DNA of 64,000 nucleotides from Ligustrum vulgare (GCA_963555705.1 OY743190.1:18545491-18609490), one strand, 5' to 3'. Shown: positions 20,241-32,070, counted from the first letter of the stretch. Program-made: numbers and translations. The notes: a model not told the origin generated them from the sequence alone.

Positions 20241-23200
20241 AAAACTTACTTGGTCTACAATTTCTGGATATTTGGCTAAAATCTCCTCTTCTTTTTCCCA
20301 GGTAGCCTCGTTGCTACCGTGTCTACCCCACTGGACCTTGACTAAGGGAATCTCCTTGTTCCTCAAGACATGGACTTTTCTGTCAACTATTGCCATAGGT
20401 GCTTCCTCATAGGATAGATCCCTCTGAATCGGAATCGATTGATAATTAACCACATGGCTGGGATCATGCACATACTTCCTTAATAGAGAAACGTGAAAAA
20501 CATTATGTACCGCCGCGAGTTCTGGCGGTAGCGCCAAACGATAAGCCACGTTCCCTACTTGTTCCAATATCTCAATCGGCCCAATATATCGAGGCCTTAG
20601 CTTTCCTCTTGTACCAAAACGGAAAGTTCCTTTCATCGGGGCCACTTTCAAAAATACCTTATCTCCAACTTGAAATTCCAAGTCTTTTCTTCTCTTATCG
20701 GCATAGCTCTTCTGTCTATCTTGAGCAGCTTTAATCCTCAGTCTGATCTTTTCAATAGCCTCTACTGTCTTTTCGATCAACTCTGGACCTAATATCTTCC
20801 TCTCACCAATCTCATCCCAATATATTGGTGATCGGCATCTACGTCCATACAATGCTTCATATGGCGGCATACCGATGGTAGCCTGAAAGCTATTATTGTA
20901 GGCAAACTCTACCAATGGCAGGTGAGTTTCCCAGTTACCGCTCAAATCCAAAACACAGGCTCTTAGCATATCTTCTAAAATTTGAATAGTACGCTCGGAC
21001 TGTCCGTCAGTCTGGGGATGATAAGCTGTACTAAAATTTAACTTAGTACCCATAGCCGTTTGTAAGCTCTTCCAAAATCTCGAGGTAAACCTCGGATCTC
21101 TGTCTGAAACAATGGATACTGGGACTCCATGAAGTCGAACAATCTCTCTAACATATATCTGTGCCAACTGTTCTACATTGAGAGTCATTCGAATCGGAAG
21201 AAAGTGAGCTGACTTCGTGAGTCGATCCACTATAACCCAAATTGCATCATGCCCTCTTGCAGATCTCGGTAAACCCGTAACAAAATCCATAGTGATTTTC
21301 TCCCACTTCCATTCGGGTATTTCTAAAGGATTTAACAATCCTGATGGTCTCTGATGTTCGGCCTTAACTTGCTGACAGACCATGCAGCGCGAGACAAATT
21401 TAGCAATGCTTCCTTTCATATTCCTCCACCAAAAAGTTTCTCGCAGATCTCGATACATTTTCGTCCCTCCTGGATGAGCTGCATATGGGGCTGAATGGGC
21501 TTCGTCCAATATTTCATTTCTGATCTGATCGTCTTTTGGTACACATAGACGACCTCTGAACATAAGTGCATTATCAGGGGCAATTTTAAAATCTATCCTC
21601 TTATCCGTCCCTACTTCAGATCTGATCCTTTCCAAGAATTTATCACTAACCTGAGCTGTCACTACTCGTTTTCTCAAATCTGGCTTAATAATCAAGTTTG
21701 CAAGTGTACTAGAATTTTGGATTGATGGGACTTGTACTTCGATCCTCATATTCTGAAAATCTCGAATCAGTTGTTCCTGCATTGTTCCCAAGATTGATAA
21801 TTGTCCAGCATCCTTTCTGCTTAGCGCATCTGCAACTTTGTTGGCTTTACCCGGGTGGTAGAGAATAGTGCAGTCATAATCTTTCACCAACTCAAGCCAT
21901 CGGCGCTGTCTCATATTCAGCTCCTTCTGAGTAAAGAAATATTTGAGACTCTTATGATCGGTGTAAATCTCGCATTTACTCCCATATAGATAGTGTCGCC
22001 AAATCTTCAAAGCATGCACTACGGCTGCTAGCTCCAAATCATGCGTTGGATAATTTTGCTCATATGGCTTCAATTGCCTCGAAGCGTAGGCAACCACTTT
22101 ACCTTTCTGCATTAGGACACATCCCAATCCATGTTTGGAGGCATCACTGTAAATAACAAAACCGTCAGTTCCATCGGGTACCGTCAATACTGGTGCTGAA
22201 ACCAGTCTATTCTTCAACTCTTGGAAACTATGCTCACATTGTTCAGTCCATTGAAATTTGACACCTTTTCGCGTCAACCGAGTCATGGGACCAGCTATCT
22301 TAGAGAAACCTTCTATGAACCGTCGGTAATATCCCGCCAATCCTAGAAAGCTCCTCACATCTTTAGCACTTGCTGGCGTAGCCCAATTAATCACTGTCTC
22401 AACCTTAGATGGATCAACTTCAATTCCTTTGACCGTGACAATGTGACCCAGAAAACCTATCTTCTCCAGCCAGAATTCACACTTCTTGAATTTGGCATAC
22501 AGTTTTTCTGCTCTTAATGTCTCCAGTACAATCCTCAGATGTTCCTTATGCTGTTCAGAATCTTTGGAGTAAACTAAAATGTCATCAATGAAGACAATGA
22601 CGAATTTATCCAAATATTGGTGGAAAACTCTATTCATCAAGTCCATAAATACTGCAGGTGCATTCGTGAGACCGAACGGCATTACTGTGAACTCATAATG
22701 TCCATATCGCGTTCTGAATGCTGTCTTTGGCACATCAGATGGCTTAATCTTTAATTGATGGTAACCGGACCTCAAGTCCATTTTTGAGAAAACAGCAGCT
22801 CCTTTCAATTGATCAAACAAGTCTTCAATCCGAGGTAATGGATATTTATTCTTTATCGTCAACTTGTTAAGTTCTCGATAATCGATGCACATTCTCATAC
22901 TGCCATCCTTCTTCTTCACAAACAGAACAGGCGCTCCCCATGGAGACACGCTGGGCCTGATGAAACCTTTCTCTAGTAGTTCCTCCAGCTGGACTTTCAA
23001 TTCCTGCAACTCTTTAGGTGCCATACGATACGGAGCTTTAGAAACAGGAGCAGCTCCTGGCACTAAGTCGATAACAAACTCTACTTGCCTATCAGGCGGA
23101 ATGCCGGGTAGGTCATTAGGAAAAACATCGCCATAATCGCACACAACTGGCACTGACTCCAAGGTAACTTCTTTAGTTGGTTGGTCTTGAAGACTAACCA

Positions 23201-24656
23201 GGTAGCCCTGACAATTTCTCTTGCTTAGAAGTCTTTCTGCCTGAAGAGCCGAAATAAGGCGAGGAAGTGCCTTAATCTTCGACCCATAGAATCTAAATAC
23301 TTCTTTGCCATTCCTACGAAATACGACTTCCTTCTCATGGCACAAGATAGCAGCACGATTTATACTCAACCAGTCCATTCCTAGAATAATATCGAAATCT
23401 CTCATCGAAATTATGTTCAGATCTGCTTCAAGTATTTGGCCATCGAAATCTATTTTTACCGTCTTAACCATCTTATCAGTTTCAATAGTTCCTCCCGATG
23501 GTAAACTAACCTCAAGTGTACTACCAGTTTTCTCTCCAACTAAATCCAGTCTAGATAGGCATGCATCAGAAATAAAAGAATGTGTAGCACCCGAATCAAT
23601 CAAGATATAAACAGGAATACCGGAAACAGTTAGTATACCTGCGATCACGTCGGAATCTTCGACGGCATCCATGGCAAACACTGTGGCCTTTCCCTTCTTA
23701 TTCTGGTCCACGCTCTTCTTTTGATCGGTGCCCTGTGCTGGTGGATTGCGACAATCAAAGGATAAATGACCTGGTTGGCCACACTTGTAGCACACTCCTT
23801 TGCCCATCAAACACTGTCCTTTGTGCATTTTCAAACACTTCGGACAAGGTGACATGTTGCCAGTTGCTTGACCTTTAGAGGGTTCTGAGTTCGTCTTCTT
23901 ATTGGGCACAAAATTCCTGTTTTGATTCTGATTCGGACCATTCAACTTTCTCTTGCCCTGGAATCTGGTATTCCTCTGACTTCCCTCATTACCAAACTTT
24001 ATTCCAGCATAAGCCACTGCTTGAGCTTTCTTCACAACCTCTCTATATGTAGGCAATTCGTGAGAACCAACTATCTGTCGAATCTCTGATCGTAGACCTC
24101 TCTCAAAACGACGAGCCTTTTTAGCCTCAGTCTCCACCAGATGTGGAGCGTAACGTGACAACTCCTCAAACTTCTTCTCATATTCTGTTATATCCATATC
24201 TCCTTGTACAAGTCGTAGAAACTCCGCTTCTTTATGATCTCGAAGAGCTTGGGGAAAAAACTTATCTTTGATCTCAGCCTTAAATTCTTCCCATGTCAAG
24301 GCCGCTTGCTCTTCCTCAGTCCTGGTACGCGATGCTGATTCCCACCAATATCCAGCTCTTCCAACTAGCATAAACTCAGCACAGATAATCTTCCTGTCCT
24401 CAGGGCAGGATATGTGCCTAAATATCTTCTCGATGGTTAGCAGCCACTCTTCCACGGCTAGTGGGCCATTTCCGCCATCAAAAGTAGGCGGACGGTACCT
24501 TCTGAATTGCTCAATGATGGGTACCGCGGGAGCAGCTGGGGCTTGCCTCATGTCTTGTACAGCCCTGAGTAAGTCTCTGATAGCAGTGGACTGAGCCGTG
24601 GCTCCCTCTTCTAGGGCAGGACGCTCATCCACATTTCTGTTTCCGCGCCTAGACAT
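20217..24656 (-). CDS. gag-pol: Gag-Pol polyprotein of chromovirus D (1479 aa)
   Basis: One unbroken frame encodes all enzymes for retrotransposition in virus-like particles and integration. Capsid-type Gag occupies about residues 50-230 ([21 protein letters not shown]). A Cys/His pair follows, [12 protein letters not shown] (271-282) and the zinc knuckle [14 protein letters not shown] (289-302). Protease has [13 protein letters not shown] (352-364). Reverse transcriptase spans about 550-730 with FIDDILVYS (689-697). RNase H has [13 protein letters not shown] (from 836) and [11 protein letters not shown]. Integrase has the HHCC region HPGGTK...CMVCQQ (1061-1095) and DDE residues in [15 protein letters not shown] and [11 protein letters not shown]. 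The C-terminal [12 protein letters not shown] (1443-1454) is chromodomain-like, as expected for targeting to chromatin. The ATG at 24656 opens MSRRGNRN. The length is normal for a single-frame Tekay/Del element. No lesions seen. Confidence 0.96.
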   Translation of the reverse strand: MSRRGNRNVDERPALEEGATAQSTAIRDLLRAVQDMRQAPAAPAVPIIEQFRRYRPPTFDGGNGPLAVEEWLLTIEKIFRHISCPEDRKIICAEFMLVGRAGYWWESASRTRTEEEQAALTWEEFKAEIKDKFFPQALRDHKEAEFLRLVQGDMDITEYEKKFEELSRYAPHLVETEAKKARRFERGLRSEIRQIVGSHELPTYREVVKKAQAVAYAGIKFGNEGSQRNTRFQGKRKLNGPNQNQNRNFVPNKKTNSEPSKGQATGNMSPCPKCLKMHKGQCLMGKGVCYKCGQPGHLSFDCRNPPAQGTDQKKSVDQNKKGKATVFAMDAVEDSDVIAGILTVSGIPVYILIDSGATHSFISDACLSRLDLVGEKTGSTLEVSLPSGGTIETDKMVKTVKIDFDGQILEADLNIISMRDFDIILGMDWLSINRAAILCHEKEVVFRRNGKEVFRFYGSKIKALPRLISALQAERLLSKRNCQGYLVSLQDQPTKEVTLESVPVVCDYGDVFPNDLPGIPPDRQVEFVIDLVPGAAPVSKAPYRMAPKELQELKVQLEELLEKGFIRPSVSPWGAPVLFVKKKDGSMRMCIDYRELNKLTIKNKYPLPRIEDLFDQLKGAAVFSKMDLRSGYHQLKIKPSDVPKTAFRTRYGHYEFTVMPFGLTNAPAVFMDLMNRVFHQYLDKFVIVFIDDILVYSKDSEQHKEHLRIVLETLRAEKLYAKFKKCEFWLEKIGFLGHIVTVKGIEVDPSKVETVINWATPASAKDVRSFLGLAGYYRRFIEGFSKIAGPMTRLTRKGVKFQWTEQCEHSFQELKNRLVSAPVLTVPDGTDGFVIYSDASKHGLGCVLMQKGKVVAYASRQLKPYEQNYPTHDLELAAVVHALKIWRHYLYGSKCEIYTDHKSLKYFFTQKELNMRQRRWLELVKDYDCTILYHPGKANKVADALSRKDAGQLSILGTMQEQLIRDFQNMRIEVQVPSIQNSSTLANLIIKPDLRKRVVTAQVSDKFLERIRSEVGTDKRIDFKIAPDNALMFRGRLCVPKDDQIRNEILDEAHSAPYAAHPGGTKMYRDLRETFWWRNMKGSIAKFVSRCMVCQQVKAEHQRPSGLLNPLEIPEWKWEKITMDFVTGLPRSARGHDAIWVIVDRLTKSAHFLPIRMTLNVEQLAQIYVREIVRLHGVPVSIVSDRDPRFTSRFWKSLQTAMGTKLNFSTAYHPQTDGQSERTIQILEDMLRACVLDLSGNWETHLPLVEFAYNNSFQATIGMPPYEALYGRRCRSPIYWDEIGERKILGPELIEKTVEAIEKIRLRIKAAQDRQKSYADKRRKDLEFQVGDKVFLKVAPMKGTFRFGTRGKLRPRYIGPIEILEQVGNVAYRLALPPELAAVHNVFHVSLLRKYVHDPSHVVNYQSIPIQRDLSYEEAPMAIVDRKVHVLRNKEIPLVKVQWGRHGSNEATWEKEEEILAKYPEIVDQVSFISRTKLF

Positions 24657-24862
24657 TTTCCTTAAAAAAAATGAAACAGAAAAATATTTTTAAGTTCTCG
24701 ATTCATAACCCATCATCACGATAATATTCTCAACTCAAAAAAAAGAATTTACGGAAAATATCTTTTATTCATAACTTAAAATTCCTTCAAGTGAGGATAC
24801 ATCAAATCAAGAGAATAACTGGAAATGGAAAATGATATCGCTGACAACTATACTATTCCATT
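24657..24862 (-). other. Gap between the extra frame and gag-pol of element D
   Basis: 206 bases, A/T-rich, without coding signal. Gag-pol is in a different frame from the upstream frame, so separate initiation, splicing or re-initiation would be needed. Confidence 0.6.
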
Positions 24863-25549
24863 CTACTCATTGAGCCAACCATTTCCTCCAGACGGTGGTG
24901 CAGCTGGCGGGGAACCATAATTGGACCATGGCGAGTACCCTGGTGAGCTAGGGGTGTAATCATAAATTCCTGACTCCGCGTCAGATACCACTAATGGTTC
25001 ATCCTCCTCATCGTCGTCAGAGATGACAATTACTTCTAGCGCGGGCGCAGGAGCAGGCGCTGGGACGGAGTCATCGTCATCCGAAATAACAATCACTTCT
25101 GGCTCTAGCGCTGGGGCAAGGCCTCTAAAGCGGTCCCAGTGCACCAAGAACTCAATACACATTCTCGGAAAACTTACGTCCTCGCCGAGACGTCCTTTTA
25201 CATCATTATAAAACTGAGTTGCTTGCTGTTGTTGATCTATTGGAAATGTCGACAACAAATGATTGATGGACTGAGTGTCCGTCGTCCTAAGACCACCGGC
25301 TATGGCCCTTCGACGTAAGGAACGGTACCCGAATATATGATCAGACAATGTGGTATGTGGGTCCACTCGGAAGGACAAGTAAGCTGAAAACTCGTTTCTT
25401 GGTTCATTCTGTTGACCCTTTCCAGAATGTGCCATATCTAACGAAAATACCAATTTTGCAAGGTCCAGTTTAGGGTTCTTATAATTCGAGGACGGAAATT
25501 TATTATGAAAAACATTTCTTAAATTATGCTTCTTCTTCTTATTTCCCAT
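24863..25549 (-). CDS. Extra 228-codon frame upstream of gag-pol, with SUMO-interaction-like motifs
   Basis: An uninterrupted frame in sense orientation lies between primer site and gag-pol, where such an element normally has only leader. The ATG at 25549 gives 228 residues; Met39 (25435, MAHSGKGQQNEP) is an alternative start and looks like the better one because the preceding stretch is Lys/Asn-rich. Residues 50-145 look globular (SAYLSFRVDPH; FPRMCIEFLVHWDRF). The rest is low-complexity: EVIVISDDDD (151-160) and EVIVISDDDEEDE (172-184) match the SUMO-interaction pattern of a Val/Ile core followed by acidic residues, with PLVVSDAE (185-192) as a weaker third. A Pro-Ala spacer lies between, and YTPSSPGYSP (198-207) resembles Pol II tail heptads. 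I do not recognise the family. Function unknown; a chromatin or host-factor adaptor is inference. Confidence 0.7.
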   Translation of the reverse strand: MGNKKKKHNLRNVFHNKFPSSNYKNPKLDLAKLVFSLDMAHSGKGQQNEPRNEFSAYLSFRVDPHTTLSDHIFGYRSLRRRAIAGGLRTTDTQSINHLLSTFPIDQQQQATQFYNDVKGRLGEDVSFPRMCIEFLVHWDRFRGLAPALEPEVIVISDDDDSVPAPAPAPALEVIVISDDDEEDEPLVVSDAESGIYDYTPSSPGYSPWSNYGSPPAAPPSGGNGWLNE

Positions 25550-25780
25550 TATGCTCGAACTCGTATTCTATTACTTATTTCGGAATATAATTTCTTTCTT
25601 CTTCATCTAAATTTCATAAGATATGCAACAATTCTCCGAAATAAACATAACAGAAATCATGAACTTCATAATAAAATTCTTTACCTTCGGAATCGGCGGA
25701 GAGAATGATGACAGTGGCAAATTTTTGAAAACCTCATTTGAAAACTTTTTTTTTTGCAAGTCTACAGAAACGTAGACCTC
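25550..25780 (-). other. Leader of element D
   Basis: Untranslated stretch between primer site and the extra frame. Nothing beyond T-rich runs is seen. Confidence 0.6.
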
Positions 25781-25792
25781 GCTCTGATACCA
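25781..25792 (-). other. Primer-binding site of element D, initiator-Met type
   Basis: On the minus strand TGGTATCAGAGC, the common plant retrotransposon site complementary to the 3' end of tRNA-iMet, three bases inside the 5' LTR. Confidence 0.9.
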
Positions 25793-25795
25793 TTC

Positions 25796-27902
25796 TGTAA
25801 CGCCCCGAGTTCTAAATACTCGAAACGCCACTTCATCGTCTCAAACTAAATTTAAAAATAAATATTCATTTAGCGGAAATAATTGAAATTTTTAAATTTT
25901 TCATAAAATAAAATTCAAATCCTCCATAGTCATTACCAAAATAAAATTTGACTTAAAATAAACGGAAATTTTAATATTTGAAATAACACTTAATTATCTC
26001 TTTGCCACTTGAGTCCATCACTCGCCACCGCTTCCGAAGTCTGCAAAAATTGTTAATAACGGGATGAGTATTTCTAAGAAATACTCAGCAAACTCATAAC
26101 CGAATAATTCACTTAATCCATAAATTGCACATAAACATGTAATCATGCTAACATACTTTCTCATAATATCATAACATAACACATATTCACATAAGTGCGG
26201 AAAGTAGCCTTGTCTTGTCTTAATTCAACATGCAATTATGCATGGAAGTTATAGCGCACATAACATTTCTTCTTCTTACACCATTTTCGGGAGAGCATTT
26301 GCCCGTCTTACCCCTCATGGTTAATCACATGAACATAACATCATATATGATTTACACAATTTCAGATTCACATGCAAATCATAGCTAAATAAATTATAGA
26401 GTATGAGTCTACCTGAAAGCTTAACGAGTATATGTATCGAGCGGGAAAAACTTCAAGTCTCTAATCGTCCGTTCGCGTCGTCTAGCCAAAGGAAATAAAT
26501 TTAAATTAGAAATTTTGGAAAATTTAGTATTTAAAAATAAAATAAAAGATTTGGGTCTAACTTGACAATTTTATAAGATTTAAAACTTAAAGAATTAGGA
26601 CTTAAATAAAATTTTTAGAATAATCCTGGGGCTGACTCGGATATTTTAAAAACTGCAGGGCTTAAATAATAACTTCTTAAAAGTTAGGGCTGTAGATTTG
26701 AAATGTCATTAAATCAAAGGGACTGAATTGAATGATTTCTCAAACTTTGGGGACTAGGCTGTAAATATCGAAAGTTAAAATATAAAAAACCAACTTTACT
26801 CCTCTCTCTCTCTCATAATCGGTTTACACAGAGAAAACAAGAAGAGAAAAGAAAAAAAAAACGGCGAGCGGCCGGTGGTGGAAGTGGGTCTCCAGTCGGC
26901 GGTTCGCCGGCGCAACGCCGGCGCTAGGAGCGGCGAGTAATGAGCGTGCATTAGGCTAGGTTTTTGTGTGGGTTGAGTGCATTTTTGTGCGAGAACAGGT
27001 GCGAAAAACCGAGGTGAAACCGAAGCTTAAGTTGGTGCGATTTCCGGCGAATAGGGCGGCGCTCAAGGTAGGGTTCTAAACTTATTCTATTTCTGGGTTT
27101 GGGTTTGATTTCGACTGGGATTGAAGTGGCAGTGGCGGTGGCTGCGTGTGGTGATTCGGCCATGGCAGGGGTCGGGTTGATAATGGTTTGATGCTCGTTT
27201 CATGTTTCTCAGCCGTGAGTTCGGGACCCTCAAACTTGATAATGGTCGTTTGTCTATCAGTGAAGGTAGTGAATCATTGGAGTGGATTTTTCTTTTTGTA
27301 GATTATGGGATGAAATAGCTTGACTGTGACTGTGTGGGTTTGTGTGAATTGAAGGCAGGGGAGAATACTTACTCGGAATTGCAGTGTGTGTGTGTGAGGA
27401 ACGTGAAAATGGGGATTGGGACTGGTTATAGTGAGCACTTGGGGGAGCTGAAGGGTTGTAACTGATGGTGGCGTTTTGTGATGTGAGGAACATTTCTGGC
27501 ATAATTTACTGACTCAAAGGTTGCTGGAAACGTTAAGGGAGATGAAAGGATTCAGCTGCTATTGAATGGCAATAAAATGAATAAGACTTGGATGCTTATG
27601 AATTATCAGTTTGAAAAGGGTTTACACATAAATCTAAATTGATCAAGTTTTAAAGAAAAATAATAATAATAATATTAAAATAAGAAAATTTTGATATTGG
27701 AATTAAAATGAAATAATAATTTCGGACCAATTTAAAATCGGAATTCGGACTTAAAGATTTAAAGGAATTTTAATTTCTTTCTTAAAATTTTAGAATAATT
27801 TAATTGGCTAGGCGAACACGTTTTCATCGGGTGAAGTCGTAGCGACAAATTTTAAAAAAAAAATTTAACTTTTATTGTTATAAAATTTTCTCGGTCGCTA
27901 CA
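25796..27902 (-). repeat. LTR of element D (5' LTR)
   Basis: 2107 bp, same length as and apparently one substitution different from 18099-20205. It contains the second copy of the predicted intron (26041-26412). This is the LTR that would drive element transcription. Confidence 0.95.
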
Positions 27903-28798
27903 CCATTTAGAAATACTGTTTTAACATCCATTTGATGAATTTCGAGATTATGTATCGCAGCAATTGCAACAAGGATTCTTATCGAAGTAATCCTCGTTAC
28001 TGGTGAGTAAGTATCGAAGAAATCTAGACTTCCTTTTGTTTATATCCTTTTGCTACCAAACGAGCCTTGTATTTATCAATAGATCCATCCGATTTTAATT
28101 TTTTCTTGAAAATTCACTTGCAACCTAGAGGTTTATTTCCAGGTGGGAGATCAACAAACTCCGAAGTGTGATTTTGCATTATCGATTCAATTTCACTATT
28201 GATAGCTTCTTTCCAAAAAGGAGCTTCTGGTGTTGACATCGCTTCATTGAATGTCTTAGATTCATCTCCGATCATGTATGTTAGAAACTCTGAACCAAAT
28301 GACGTAGACTTTCTAACCTTTTATTGCGTCTGGGTTCTTCTTCATTTTCATCATCATTTGCATCATCGTAAGTTCGTTTTGTTGAACCTACGTCACTTTT
28401 GTCTTTACAAGGAAAGACATCTTCAAAGAAATTTGCATTTCTTGATTCAATTATTGTATCTTCATCTATATCCGGAATCTCAGAATTATACACAAGGAAG
28501 CGATATGCACTACTGTTATAAGCATATCCAATAAATATGCAATCTACAGTTCTTGGTCATATTTTTATTTGTTTAGGTTTTGGCACTTCTACCTTTTCCA
28601 AACACCCCCACACTTTCAAGTATTTATATGAAGGTTTGTGACCTTTCCATAACTCGTAAGGTGTTTCATCCCTTACTTTGCGTGGTATTTTGTTAAGAAC
28701 GTGATTTGCCGAGAGGATAGCTTCCCCCCCCACAAATTCTGGGGTAGACCAGAACTGATCAACATAGCGTTCATCATTTCTTTAAGCGTGCGATTCTT
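27903..28798 (-). pseudogene. Integrase C-terminus and N-terminal half of Copia reverse transcriptase (element C)
   Basis: Following the integrase core, the minus strand reads KNRTLKEMMNAMLISSGLPQ just after a stop (GAA TGA AAG where relatives have an Arg codon). It continues through the GAG-rich linker with YNSEIPDIDEDTIIESRNAN (28493-28281) to reverse transcriptase motifs LPPGNKPLGCK, IDKYKARLVAKGYKQ and LEIHQMDVKT, ending at FLNG against element D. Several stops and frameshifts break it. Coding resumes at 18098 beyond D, and the CCATT duplication overlaps the Asn-Gly codons. Confidence 0.88.
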
Positions 28799-29605
28799 TC
28801 ATTCCGCAATGCCATTAGATTGAGGTGAGTAAGGAGCTGTTGTTTGGTGAATAATACCTTGTTCAGAACAAAATTCCTCAAATGGTGCTCCATATTCTCC
28901 ACCTCTATCACTTCGAACAATGTTTATTGTTTTGCTAAGTTGATTTTCAACTTCATGCTTATAATGTTTAAACATTTCCAAAGCCTCGTCTTTGCTTCTT
29001 AACAAATAGACATAACAGTACATAGTGCAATCGTCAATAAAAGTAATGAAGTACTTTTTCCCGCCTTTAGTTTGCACAAATTTTAAGTCACAAATATCGC
29101 TGTGAATTAATTCTAAAGGTGAAGTGTTTCTTTCAACTGAAGGAAACAATTTTTTGGCTAATTTAGCCTCAACACAAGTTTCACATTTGTGATTAGGATC
29201 GAAACTTAACGAAGGAAGCAAATTTAAATTGATTAATTTGCGCACAGATTTAAAGTTTGCGTGTCCTAATCTTTTATGCCATAAACAAGAAGAATCGACA
29301 ATATACGCAGAAGTTGAAGCTTCATTAGTCTTGTTCAATTTGGGTACAATAGTAAGGACATTCATCTTGAACATCCCATCGGTCATATAACCCTTTCCCA
29401 CATACATCCCATTTTTAGTTAGTACAAATTTTTCAGATACAAATATTAACTTAAACCCATTTTTGCTAAGAAGAGAACCAGAAACAAGATTTTTCCGAAT
29501 GTCAGGCACATGCAGCACATTGCTGAGGACGAGTTCCTTTCCGGATGTCATCTTCAAGGTCACATTTCCTTGTCCTTCAACCTTTGAGCTTGAGGAATTT
29601 CCCAT
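28799..29605 (-). pseudogene. GAG-pre-integrase and integrase core of Copia element C
   Basis: A 268-codon frame starts in the protease tail (VLHVPDIRKNLVSGSLLSKN), then the zinc-binding region with LWHKRLGHANF and CETCVEAK (HHCC), then the catalytic core with HSDICDL (first Asp), VRSDRGGEYGAPFEEFC (second Asp) and SPQSNGIAE (catalytic Glu). Integrase would insert the cDNA into host DNA. The frame ends at a TGA directly after the catalytic Glu; a C-to-T change of an Arg CGA codon explains it. The 5' end is joined by a frameshift to the protease at 29560-29937. Confidence 0.92.
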
Positions 29606-29937
29606 GAACAGTTGTTCACCATCAATAGTTTGTATTCAGAAAACACATTCTTTTCAGCACAAATGTGGCGAGTGGCACCCGTGTCCACCCACCATTCCCG
29701 GGGATTTCTAACACTGTTACATTCAGATATTACAGCAGATAGGTGCATCTCTTGAACACCTTTAGTCACATTTTCAGTTTCAACAACATGTGCACAGTCA
29801 TTTTGCTTTTTAGGCTTGCGACAGTCAATTGCACGATGTCCAGGTTTGCCACTGTTGAAGCAGTCCCCTTTGAACTTCTTGTTCTTCTGATTGTTTTCAT
29901 TTTTCTTGGGAGCAAAGTTTGAGTGCTTCCTTTTCAT
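29560..29937 (-). pseudogene. Nucleocapsid knuckle and protease of Copia element C
   Basis: The minus strand reads Lys/Asn-rich MKRKHSNFAPKK, then CFNSGKPGHRAIDC, a CCHC knuckle whose second Cys has become Ser, then EWWVDTGATRHIC with the protease active site DTGA. The frame shifts after LLMVNN, so the protease continues in the 28799-29605 frame (MGNSSSSKVEGQGN). A lost knuckle Cys and a frameshift make it inactive. Confidence 0.88.
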
Positions 29938-30710
29938 GTTCTTTTTGAACTTGATTCAGCCATGTTTGCCTTAGCCTCCATGCTTGGTCCAACATTTCTC
30001 CTTTCAGACTTTTTAGTATCTTCTTCAATCCTCAAACGCACAATCAATTCCTCCAAGTTCATTTCCTTGCGTTTGTGTTTGAGGTAATTTTTGAAATCTC
30101 TCCAAGAAGGCGGGAGTTTCTCAATTACAGCTGCTACTTGGAACGACTCACTTACAGTCATCCTTTCAGCATGCAAATCATGGAGGAGTACCTGCAAGTC
30201 TTGAACTTGGGAAATAACAGATTTAGAGTCAATCATTTTATATTCCAAAAATTTACCGACAAGAAATTTTTTAGAACCATCATCTTCAGTTTTATATTTT
30301 TTCTCTAAAGATTCTCATAGCTCATTTGCAGATTTCATTATGCTATACACACCATATAGCGAATCATTCAGTCCATTCAGTACATAATTTTTGCACAGAA
30401 AATCAGAATGCTTCCATGCGTCCAAAGCAATAACCGAAGCTCGATTATTTTCTCCTTGTTGAACCGAAGGAGGATCCTTCCTGAGAAATCTTGCCAAGTT
30501 CAGAGTGGTGAGATAGAACAGCATTTTCTGCTGCCATCTCTTAAAATCAACTCCGTTAAATTTTTCAGGTTTCTCTCCATGAGAAATATGAGTTGAAGTA
30601 GATGGACCAGCCACAGTTGGCGTCACAGTAGAGGTCACAGCCAAAGTAGGAGGAATTGCATTCGTCCCAATAGTATTAGCCATTTTTGTTTTCAAACAGA
30701 AGTTCAACAA
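29934..30710 (-). pseudogene. Gag of Copia element C
   Basis: The start segment (30710-30315, 131 codons) has the Copia Gag pattern GEKPEKFNGVDFKRWQQKML followed by FLCKNYVLNGLNDSLYGVY. A TGA at 30315-30317 replaces the usual Trp of the motif LWESLEKKY. The same frame continues (MIDSKSVISQVQDLQVLLHD; AAVIEKLPPSWRDFKNYLKH; LEELIVRLRIEE) to a frameshift at about 29935. Gag forms the particle shell. The upstream ATG at 30710 or the one at MANTIGT are both plausible. Confidence 0.88.
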
Positions 30711-30855
30711 GTCAGAATTTGGGAATTAAAACTCTGCAGAAAGGTAAAATCAAACCAGAAACTGCAAGGTTAAAAATTATACAGAAGCAATTTTTAAAAC
30801 AGAGTAGCATGTACAATTTCGGAACTAGTAATCAAAAGAAAAAACGTCTTAAGAA
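30711..30855 (-). other. Leader of element C
   Basis: Between gag and 5' LTR. The sequence next to the LTR reads TTCTTAAGACG on the minus strand and did not match a tRNA 3' end I know, so the primer site stays unassigned. Confidence 0.5.
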
Positions 30856-31800
30856 TGTTAGAAAATTATTTTGATTAGATTATAGGTTCGAAGAAAAGAC
30901 ATGCTATGAAATGAAATACAGATTTTCAAATTTGGAATAACATAAATCTTATGAATCAGAAGAGAAGATCCGAGCAGAAAATAAATATGGATGATCGAGG
31001 CGAGAACTTGGCTCTTTGTCCTTAAGACGTTTTTACCCCGTCACAATGTGCTTACGGTTTGTGGTAAAGCGCCTCCCAAGACACAACGATCGGAACACTT
31101 GCTGTGCAGAAATTGAACACTCTCTGAAAGACTCTTATGCAGAAAAGGAAAACTGGAAGATGACTTATGCTGTGCAGAATGAATTCGTGATGAAATGAAA
31201 GCTTAAACAAAATAAAATAGAGGAGAATGTGACGGTTTTGAGCAGTTTCTAAACCGCCCACTTCATGCAAAAACGGAACCACTATTCACGAAATTGTGAC
31301 AGTTAATAAACTGTCAAAGAGAGTGACAGAATTATTTAAATAAATTCGGACCAAAAAATTTAAATAATTTCACACGGGCCCAACCCGACCTGGCCCAAGC
31401 CCACGACCCCAACCCGACAGACGACGGCGGCGGCTCGCGTGTGGCCTTTGGGCTAGTCTAGACATTGTCTAAGACTCCCATCTTTCAAAGACTATTGGTA
31501 CCCCTTGGGGCCCAAACTCATTTCTCAACTTGAAGCTTATTAAGTGGTTCAAGGTTGTGGTTGCAACCTATGTGAGATTGTCACATTTTTCCAATTATTT
31601 CCCATTTATTCCTCATATTTATTGTCCAATTTTCAATCATAATTTCTCATTCATATGGAAATAGTTTTATACAATTAAATATTTCACGCTCATCTACTCG
31701 GAACGTAGAATTTAATTGAACATTAATTTCGACAAATCGAACATTGAGTCCCACTCAAATTTAAGGTTAAAGTTGACTCATTAACCCACTATTTCCAAAG
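30856..31800 (-). repeat. LTR of element C (5' LTR)
   Basis: 945 bp. Its outer end is CCAAAG where the other LTR has CCAACA, a decay of the terminal inverted bases. It includes a GC-rich stretch with CACGGGCCCAACCCGACC and carries the 47 bp missing from 15479-16351. Confidence 0.9.
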
Positions 31801-31902
31801 GTTCATTGTTAAACAATACCTATGTAACAAAAAATAATACATTAATTGTTCTGAAGAATTGATCAAAAAGAAAAAGGAAATGACAAGGACAAGCACTTAG
31901 GA

Positions 31903-32041
31903 TTAGCCCGTATTTGGTTTGGATTAAAATCTTATTTTAATTTCAAGTCAAGTCAACAATTAATTTTAACCACATATTTTATGAATTTTTATCAAAATTT
32001 TACTAAAAATCTAATTTTAATCTACACCAAACAGGGGCTTA
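31903..32041. mobile_element. Tourist-like (PIF/Harbinger) MITE, 133 bp
   Basis: Terminal inverted repeats of about 22 bp (GCCCGTATTTGGTTTGGATT and the complement of its far end, GCCCCTGTTTGGTGTAGATT) enclose 31906-32038. It is flanked on both sides by TTA, the usual Harbinger target duplication. It has no coding capacity and would depend on a Harbinger transposase. Confidence 0.75.
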
Positions 32042-32070
32042 CTTATATTTCAAATCCTGGTTAGCATAAT

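Larger units (their letters stand above)
18094..27907 (-). mobile_element. Element D: intact Ty3/Gypsy chromovirus (Tekay/Del-like) nested in C
   Basis: LTRs of 2107 bp at 18099-20205 and 25796-27902 are flanked by the duplication CCATT (18094-18098; 27903-27907). The interior carries an initiator-Met-type primer site, an extra upstream frame, an unbroken gag-pol and a polypurine tract, all on the minus strand. I saw only one difference between the LTRs (near 18958 against 26655), so the insertion is recent. The C-terminal chromodomain-like segment and LTR type point to the Tekay/Del clade. Every part needed for autonomous transposition appears present. Confidence 0.95.
15474..31805 (-). mobile_element. 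Element C: Ty1/Copia retrotransposon, decayed and split by element D
   Basis: The LTRs at 15479-16351 and 30856-31800 lie in direct orientation, flanked by the 5-bp duplication GTTCA (15474-15478; 31801-31805). All coding remnants are on the minus strand in Copia order: gag, protease, integrase, reverse transcriptase, RNase H. Excluding D the element is about 6.5 kb. It carries several stops and frameshifts and the LTRs differ by indels, including about 47 bp missing from the left one, so it is clearly older than D. A primer-binding site was not recognised next to the 5' LTR. Confidence 0.93.

Noticed and set aside
22885..24594. Plus-strand frames opposite gag-pol of element D
   Set aside because: Shadows of the long minus-strand frame.
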